Positions 58,367 to 64,000 of a stretch of DNA of 64,000 bases are shown in pieces. Both the position numbers and the translations under genes were made by a program. Source of the DNA: Alicyclobacillus fructus. GTDB lineage: Bacteria > Bacillota > Bacilli > Alicyclobacillales > Alicyclobacillaceae. Position 1 is the first letter of the stretch; the number at the start of each line of letters is the position of its first letter. Under the pieces are notes generated by a model, which worked only from the letters and a program-made list of their open reading frames with translations, searched no databases and was not told the DNA's origin. The stretch spans positions 1 to 64,000 of the forward strand of contig NZ_JAFMTY010000008.1 of assembly GCF_017329605.1 (NCBI RefSeq). The letters run 5' to 3'.

Positions 58367-60073
58367 TCACGGCGACAACACCCCGCCACTATCGCGCCAC
58401 GCCCGAAATCCGCCATACAGCGTGATGTCCTCGCGGCGCGGCGCGCCGGCCTCGCAGACGAATCCCATTACGTCGCGGCCATCCGACAGTCGGACTTGCC
58501 CCAGTGCCAGCGGATGCCTGACCCGCGCGAGAAATGCTGACCAAGCGCGCTTGGGCAACCGCCACAGTTCGATCTCCACCTCCGCACCATCGCCCGTTCG
58601 CACGAGGCCTGGTTTCACGGGATCCGTGTCCAACAAGTAGAGGCGATACAGAGGAGCCGTGCGGGCCACACCGACAAATTCGGCTCCAAGTTGCACGAGT
58701 TCATCATTGAGCGGCATGCCGCGCATGTGCAGGCCGCAGACCGCGAGCAACTGCCCTTCACTCCACGTCTCCGCGACATCGTCGTCGAGATCGCCCCACC
58801 ACTTGGCCGCCAGAAGCAACTCCGCCTCGCGATCGCCTGGAACATACAGAGATATGCCGAACGGCGAGCCGCCGGCGGTGCCGGCGGGCAGCGACAGACC
58901 CGCAAAATGAAGCAAATTCGCATGATGCGTGTAGGCGCCAAGCGCTCTATTTGTGCCAAACGGGTCTTGCCGCGCCTCCTCCCGCGTCCACGTGCCGCCG
59001 ACCGTCGGCATGAGAAGAACAGCGCCGCGCAGCTTCTCGGTCACGGAGCGGCGCAGATCCACGAGCCGATGTTGTGCGCGAAACAAATCGCTCGCGAGGC
59101 GATCCCGGCCGGACTCGAGGATGGCGCGCGTGACGGGCAGCACAGCGTCCCGATGAGCTTCGACAAACGCCCCGAGACTCGCCCACCGCTCCGCGATCCA
59201 CGGGCCGTCGTACAACATGGCGCTCGCCTCGTCGAGCTCGGGCAGGTCCATCTCCACCACCGGAACTCCCGCTTCCTGCAGCCTCGCCACAGCAGCCGTC
59301 CAAGCCTTGCGAAATTCGGCCGCCTGAGTCCCAAACCAGGCGTCGAGCGATCGCGGCACGACCGCCCGCTCGGGCGCCGACGCCGCAGCGGGCGCCGGCG
59401 CGATGATCTGCTGCACGAGCGCGGCGTCCGCCACGGAGCGAGTGAACACGCTCACGCAGTCGAGGGTCCGGCAGGCAGGCACCACTCCCTCGTTCGGCCA
59501 CCCGCCGACGCGCGGTTTGTAGCCGACGATGCCGTTCAACGCCGCCGGCACGCGCCCGGATCCCGCCGTGTCCGTGCCCAGCGCAAAAGGCACCACGCCG
59601 AGAGCCACCGCGACCGCCGAGCCGCTCGACGAGCCGCCGCTCACCCACTCGGGCCGCAGCGCATTCGCCACCTCGCCGTACGGACTGCGAGTGCCGATGA
59701 GCCCGGTGGCGAATTGATCCAGATTCGTCTTCCCGACCGGAATGGCACCAGCCTGCACCAGTCTGTCGACCACCGCGGCGTGGGCGCCCGGTTCATACGC
59801 GAAAGCCGGACAGGCCGCCGTCGTCGGCATGCCCGCGACGTCGATGTTATCCTTGACGGCGAAGGGGATTCCCCAGAGCGGTTTCCGCTCCATTTCCTCC
59901 GGCCGAAGCGCCTCGAGATAAGGTTCGATGGCCTCCCACGACGGCGGCGTGATCCAGACGTTCCATGCGGCGTGCGATTCTGCCTCTCGGAGGAGAGCGC
60001 TCATCACCTCCGCAGGTGTCCTCAGTCCCTTTCGATACGCTCTTCGCAACTCGGCCACCGTCGCCATGGTCAA
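58367..60073 (-). CDS. atzF: Allophanate hydrolase
   Basis: 568 residues. The N-terminal amidase-signature domain carries the catalytic triad: Lys74 in AVKDNIDVAG, cis-Ser148 in SGGSSSGSA and nucleophile Ser172 in GTDTAGSGRVPAALNG. The C-terminal domain of about 120 residues (VCGLHMRGMPLNDEL to ALGQVRLSDGRDVMGFVCE) is the allophanate-hydrolase-specific part. It splits allophanate into two CO2 and two NH3. It starts with TTG or ATG, overlapping the carboxylase stop by four bases, so both enzymes are made together. Confidence 0.94.
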   Translation of the reverse strand: MTMATVAELRRAYRKGLRTPAEVMSALLREAESHAAWNVWITPPSWEAIEPYLEALRPEEMERKPLWGIPFAVKDNIDVAGMPTTAACPAFAYEPGAHAAVVDRLVQAGAIPVGKTNLDQFATGLIGTRSPYGEVANALRPEWVSGGSSSGSAVAVALGVVPFALGTDTAGSGRVPAALNGIVGYKPRVGGWPNEGVVPACRTLDCVSVFTRSVADAALVQQIIAPAPAAASAPERAVVPRSLDAWFGTQAAEFRKAWTAAVARLQEAGVPVVEMDLPELDEASAMLYDGPWIAERWASLGAFVEAHRDAVLPVTRAILESGRDRLASDLFRAQHRLVDLRRSVTEKLRGAVLLMPTVGGTWTREEARQDPFGTNRALGAYTHHANLLHFAGLSLPAGTAGGSPFGISLYVPGDREAELLLAAKWWGDLDDDVAETWSEGQLLAVCGLHMRGMPLNDELVQLGAEFVGVARTAPLYRLYLLDTDPVKPGLVRTGDGAEVEIELWRLPKRAWSAFLARVRHPLALGQVRLSDGRDVMGFVCEAGAPRREDITLYGGFRAWRDSGGVLSP

Positions 60074-63000
60074 GCCGACACCTCCTCAATGCCCACGATG
60101 GGCCCCCCGGGCCGAAGTTCCTGTCCAGGGCGAACGTGCACCGTGCGGACGACCCCGGCACAGGTCGCTTCCACAGGAAATTCCATCTTCATGCTCTCGA
60201 TCACGGCGATGGTATCGCCGGGCCGGATCAGCTGGCCCGGTTGCACGTGCACCTTCCACACACTCCCCGGCATCTGCGCACGCAATACGGTCAGGCCGTC
60301 CGCCTCTTCGGCCTCCTCCGTCTCACGCCCCACTTCACTGGTGTAGACCGCGAGACCCATGGCCTTCCACCGCTCCAGTTCTTCGTGAAAAGCCCGCTTC
60401 TGCCGCGCCCTGAACTGAGCCGTTTCCTCGCGAATCGTCTCGAGAAACGCGAGGTAATCACCGAGATGGAACTCCGTCTCCTCCATCTCGATCTCGTACC
60501 TGCCGCGCACGAACTGTTTCCGCATCTCGTCCAGCTCCGCAGGCGTCACGGGATAGAATTCAACCTGATCGAAGAACCTCAACAACCACGGTTTGCCGTC
60601 GCGAAACGAACCCTTCTGCCTGAACGTGTTCCAGATCTGCAGGGTGCGGCCGAACAGCTGATACCCGCCGGGGCTCTCCATGCCGTAGATGCACATGTAC
60701 GATCCGCCAATTCCCACCGCGTTTTCCGGGGTCCACGTGCGCGCGGGATTGTACTTCGTCGTGACCAGGCGATGCCGCGGATCGACCGGCGTCGCGGCAG
60801 GTGCACCCAGGTAGACGTCGCCGAGCCCGAGCACCAGATACTTGGCTTCGAAGATCATCCGCTTCACGTCGTCGGTGCTGTCAAGCCCGTTCACGCGGCG
60901 CATGAACTCGATGTTGCTGGGACACCAAGGCGCGTCGGGACGAACGTTGTTCTGATAGCGCTCGATGGCAAGCTTTACGGACGGATCGTCAAACGACAGC
61001 GGCATGCGCACCCTGCGCGACGGGACGCTCGCGGTCGAAAGGTCGGGCAGGCGGGCGTCGAGATCGAGCACGCGGCGCGCCACCTCTTCACTCGTCATGC
61101 GTGAACAATCGAAGTGAATCTGCAAGGACCGAATTCCAGGTGTGAGATCGATCCATGGGATGTCATCCGCAGCTCGGATGGCCTCCATCAGGAGATGAGC
61201 CTGAAACCGATAGCGGAGATCGAGTTCCATCTCGCCAAATTCCACAAGGACGTACTCGTCTCCTGCGGCCCGGATGCAGATGGGAAACGCGTGCCCCTCG
61301 GATTCGCGCGCGAGGTACGCGGCTTGTGCAGCCTCGGCAAACGAGGCAAAGGGTGCGCTGGGGAGCGGCACGCGGTAGGCCTCGTCAAACCTGGCCGGGT
61401 CCGCAAGGCACTCCGCCTGCAAGGCGTCCAGCCGCCGGGCCTGGTCGAGGCTCAGCAGGCGAAAGCGCACGGCATCTCCGGGGCGCAGTTGCCCCACCTT
61501 CCACATCTCGGCCGCGGGTACCGTGACGGGGCAGACAAATCCCCCTAGGCTCGGGCCGTCTTGCCCGAGCAGCACGGCGAGATCGCCCGTCAAGTTCAGT
61601 GAACCGATGGCGTAAGGATTGTCATGCAGATTGGACGGATGAAGCCCCGCATCGCCGCCGTCCTCGCGCGCCCACTCGGGCGCGGGGCCGGAAAGGCGAA
61701 TTCCGGTGCGCGAGCTGTTGAAGTGAACGGTCCAGTCGGAAGACGTGAGCATTTCCAAATACGAGGCGGGCAAGAATTCCGGGGTACAGTGCGGCCCCGG
61801 GACAACGCCTATCTCCCAAACGCGCCCAAAGGCGGGCGGCTCGATGCCCCGCGCTGTGACTTCCCCTTGCGGCGCGCCGATGCCGATCACGTCCCCCGCG
61901 ACGAGCGCTCGGCCCCCGTGCCCCCCAAAGCCGCCGAGCGCAAACGTCGCGGCACTGCCGAGGATGCGGGCGACGTCAAACCCTCCCTGGACGCACAGGT
62001 ACGCGCGCAGCCCCGCCACCGCTTCGCCGAACCGCAGCGTCTGACCGCGGCGAGCGAGCACCGGCTGATAGCGCGGAACCGGCTCCCCGTCCAGCGTCGC
62101 GCCCAGGTCCGCGCCGGTGAGACAAAACCACACGTCGTCGCGAAAGGCGTAAGTGCCACCGCGCAAGGTCAGCTCAAGCGCAGGGGCACCTTCCGGGTTG
62201 CCGAGAAGCCGATTGCCCATGCGCATGGAAAGTGCGTCCATCGGGCCGGACGGGGGAACGCCGACGTCCCACAGGCCCAGCCGCCCTGGCCAGTCCTGCA
62301 CCGTTGTCTGAAGGCCGCCGTCCAACACCTCGAGCGCGCGCTCGACCGGTTGGAACGCCTCCAACCACTTCGTGTGCACCTCGCCTGCCGCAAATGACGC
62401 CGAGTCCACGATGGCGCGCAGATAGCGCAGGTTGCTCTGGACTCCGTACACCCGCGCCTGCGCCAGCGCCGCACGGAGCCGCTCCACCGCCTCGCCGCGC
62501 GACGCGCCGCGGACGATCAGTTTGGCAAGAAGCGGATCGTAGTACGAGCTGACCGTCACGCCTTGGTCGATCCACGTCTCCACGCGCGTGCCCTCGGGCC
62601 ACACGACGCCGTCCACCCGCCCGGCGCACGGCCGAAACTCGCGCCCCGGATCCTCCGCGTACACACGCACCTGGATGCTGTGGCCGGTGGGCGCAGGCAG
62701 GCGCGCCTCCAGGTCCCTGAGCTCCCCCGCCGCCTCCCGGATCATCCACTCGACGAGATCGATCCCGTACACCTCTTCCGTCACGCCGTGTTCGACCTGC
62801 AGGCGGGTGTTGACCTCGAGAAAGTAGAACGATGCGGACGACGGATCGTAGAGGAACTCCACCGTTCCGGCGCTCCGGTAGCCTACGGCGCGCGCCACGG
62901 ACAGTGCCGCCTCGTGCAGGCGCCGGCGCGTCTCATCGGAGAGCACGTGCGCCGGGCACTCTTCCACCACCTTTTGGTTGCGCCGCTGCAGCGTGCAGTC

Positions 63001-63678
63001 GCGTTCGCCGATGGCCACGAGCTCGCCCTGGCGATTGCCGAAGATCTGGACCTCGATGTGGCGGGCGCGCGGCACGTACTTCTCCACAAACACGCCGTCG
63101 TCGCGGAAGTGCTGACCCGCCAATCGCCGAACGCTCTCGAAGGCGTCCGCGAGTGCGTCTTCGCGCTCCACCACGCGCATGCCAATGCCTCCGCCGCCCG
63201 CCGTGCTCTTCAGGATGACCGGGTAGCCAATGTCGGCGCACACGCAGCGGAGTTCTTCAAGGTCGCGGACGAGATCGGTCCCCGGCAAGAGCGGGACGCC
63301 CGCCCGCCGCGCCACGTCGCGCGCGACGTGCTTGTACCCGAACTTCTCAATCTGCTCGGGATCCGGGCCGATGAACACCAGCCCGCGCTCGGCGCACTGC
63401 CGGGCAAAGGTCGCGTTTTCGCTCAGAAACCCGTAGCCGGGGTGAATGGCGTCGGCGCCCGACTGCCGCGCAGCGTCGAGGATCTTCTCCGCGTTGACGT
63501 ACGAGTCGTGCACCGGCCCTTCGCCAATCCAGACGGCCTCGTCGGCGAGATCGACGTGCAGGCTGTCCTCGTCCGCCGTGGTGTACACGGCCACCGATGC
63601 AATCCCCATCTTCTTCAGCGTGCGTATGATGCGTACCGCGATGGCGCCGCGGTTGGCGATCAACACTTTCCGAAACAT
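60070..63678 (-). CDS. Biotin-dependent urea or guanidine carboxylase
   Basis: 1,202 residues from ATG 63678 after GAGGGGG. Domain order is biotin carboxylase (about 1-450; LIANRGAIAVRIIRT, ATP loop STAGGGGIGMRV, EVNTRLQVEHGVTE), then AHS2/KipA-like (GGLQTTVQDWPGRLGLWDVG, PSGPMDALSMRMGNRLLGN) and AHS1/KipI-like (LTPGIRSLQIHFDCSR), and a C-terminal biotinyl domain with Lys1164 in VIESMKMEF. It carboxylates urea to allophanate, or guanidine to carboxyguanidine. Members next to DUF1989 genes, as here, were shown to prefer guanidine in several bacteria. Which one applies cannot be read from the sequence. Confidence 0.93.
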   Translation of the reverse strand: MFRKVLIANRGAIAVRIIRTLKKMGIASVAVYTTADEDSLHVDLADEAVWIGEGPVHDSYVNAEKILDAARQSGADAIHPGYGFLSENATFARQCAERGLVFIGPDPEQIEKFGYKHVARDVARRAGVPLLPGTDLVRDLEELRCVCADIGYPVILKSTAGGGGIGMRVVEREDALADAFESVRRLAGQHFRDDGVFVEKYVPRARHIEVQIFGNRQGELVAIGERDCTLQRRNQKVVEECPAHVLSDETRRRLHEAALSVARAVGYRSAGTVEFLYDPSSASFYFLEVNTRLQVEHGVTEEVYGIDLVEWMIREAAGELRDLEARLPAPTGHSIQVRVYAEDPGREFRPCAGRVDGVVWPEGTRVETWIDQGVTVSSYYDPLLAKLIVRGASRGEAVERLRAALAQARVYGVQSNLRYLRAIVDSASFAAGEVHTKWLEAFQPVERALEVLDGGLQTTVQDWPGRLGLWDVGVPPSGPMDALSMRMGNRLLGNPEGAPALELTLRGGTYAFRDDVWFCLTGADLGATLDGEPVPRYQPVLARRGQTLRFGEAVAGLRAYLCVQGGFDVARILGSAATFALGGFGGHGGRALVAGDVIGIGAPQGEVTARGIEPPAFGRVWEIGVVPGPHCTPEFLPASYLEMLTSSDWTVHFNSSRTGIRLSGPAPEWAREDGGDAGLHPSNLHDNPYAIGSLNLTGDLAVLLGQDGPSLGGFVCPVTVPAAEMWKVGQLRPGDAVRFRLLSLDQARRLDALQAECLADPARFDEAYRVPLPSAPFASFAEAAQAAYLARESEGHAFPICIRAAGDEYVLVEFGEMELDLRYRFQAHLLMEAIRAADDIPWIDLTPGIRSLQIHFDCSRMTSEEVARRVLDLDARLPDLSTASVPSRRVRMPLSFDDPSVKLAIERYQNNVRPDAPWCPSNIEFMRRVNGLDSTDDVKRMIFEAKYLVLGLGDVYLGAPAATPVDPRHRLVTTKYNPARTWTPENAVGIGGSYMCIYGMESPGGYQLFGRTLQIWNTFRQKGSFRDGKPWLLRFFDQVEFYPVTPAELDEMRKQFVRGRYEIEMEETEFHLGDYLAFLETIREETAQFRARQKRAFHEELERWKAMGLAVYTSEVGRETEEAEEADGLTVLRAQMPGSVWKVHVQPGQLIRPGDTIAVIESMKMEFPVEATCAGVVRTVHVRPGQELRPGGPIVGIEEVSA

Positions 63679-63711
63679 CGGCATCCCCCTCGCTGACGAA
63701 GTCGACTCCAC

Positions 63712-64000
63712 TCAGACCCCGCGCCGCCAGATGACGATCTCGACCGGCGTCGGGTTGTATGCGTTGCACGGGTTGTTGATCTGCGGGCAGTTGCTCATGA
63801 GCACGATGACCCGGCTCATCGCTTCCATCTCCACGTAGCGGCCGGGGCCCGAGATGCCGTCCGCGAATTCCAGCCCGCCGTCGGGCGTCACCGGGACGTT
63901 CATGAAGAAGTTGACGTTCGGGGCGAGATCGCGCTTCGCGAGGCGCGGCTCGTGCATGGCGATCTGCAGCATGAACGTGTCCCGGCAGTTGTGCATGTGC
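63712..64000 (-). CDS. DUF1989 protein (urea amidolyase-associated / carboxyguanidine deiminase-like), partial
   Basis: Only the C-terminal 95 or so residues are in the window; the gene runs off the right edge. [28 protein letters not shown] and [20 protein letters not shown] are family hallmarks. DUF1989 genes occur in pairs upstream of urea-carboxylase-like genes. The pair is now known in several bacteria to be a two-subunit carboxyguanidine deiminase, making allophanate for AtzF. It ends 33 bases before the carboxylase start. Whether it is the first or second member of the pair is not certain. Confidence 0.85.
   Translation of the reverse strand, partial: HMHNCRDTFMLQIAMHEPRLAKRDLAPNVNFFMNVPVTPDGGLEFADGISGPGRYVEMEAMSRVIVLMSNCPQINNPCNAYNPTPVEIVIWRRGV

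Noticed and set aside
1-64000. CRISPR arrays, tRNA or rRNA genes, phage genes
   Set aside because: No regularly spaced repeats, cloverleaf-like sequences with CCA ends, rRNA motifs or phage structural genes were noticed on either strand.

Overview
The window looks like chromosome from a thermoacidophilic, spore-forming Firmicute of the Alicyclobacillus type, most likely A. acidocaldarius. Three things point there: high-GC coding DNA with strong Bacillus-style GGAGG ribosome sites and TTGACA/TATAAT promoters; Bacillota families such as YjzC, CtsR boxes and PaiB; and a GH113 mannanase at 38303-39253 whose two catalytic glutamates fall at exactly residues 151 and 231, as reported for AaManA of that species. 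The species name is inference. I found no tRNA, rRNA or CRISPR array.

Left part (1-19.4 kb). A minus-strand operon (aminotransferase, 2-oxoacid dehydrogenase E1alpha, E1beta and E2, crotonase) runs to the left edge, where the crotonase is cut by what looks like the end of a mobile element. A second minus-strand operon at 10.3-19.4 kb holds a TetR repressor followed by paaA, paaB, paaC, paaD, paaK, an EthD protein, a FlK-like thioesterase, an aldehyde dehydrogenase, paaG and paaJ. Both operons start from promoters carrying nearly the same palindrome (17 of 18 bases identical) at the same 10-bp distance from the -10 box. They therefore look like one regulon that takes aromatic amino acids through phenylpyruvate and phenylacetyl-CoA to central metabolites. 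Between them lie a PaiB-like protein, a hotdog thioesterase, a LysR regulator facing an LrgAB/CidAB pair, a YjzC protein and RmuC.

Middle (19.7-29.5 kb). A Clp ATPase without the usual N-domain sits under two CtsR-type boxes and is flanked by two unknown Gly/Pro-rich membrane proteins. Next come a threonine dehydratase with an ACT domain and the methylcitrate-cycle genes prpB, prpD and prpC; threonine to 2-oxobutyrate to propionyl-CoA would link them. A divergent MFS transporter follows.

Carbohydrate region (29.5-48.4 kb). It holds a 2,695-residue cyclic beta-glucan synthase-like protein, a VOC protein and the GH113 mannanase. An overlapping operon of GH36 alpha-galactosidase, Gfo/Idh oxidoreductase and FGGY kinase follows, then an NAD-dependent epimerase, an unknown protein, and a GT4 glycosyltransferase overlapping an (alpha/alpha)6-barrel protein.

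Right part (48.4-64 kb). Here are release factor 3, an aldo/keto reductase, signal peptidase I, two exported proteins (a beta-propeller-like protein and a phosphodiester glycosidase), a 41-residue basic protein, an acetamidase/formamidase, a soluble chemoreceptor with a C-terminal Cache-like segment, an MFS exporter and a small helical protein. The last genes are allophanate hydrolase, a urea or guanidine carboxylase, and a DUF1989 protein cut by the right edge.
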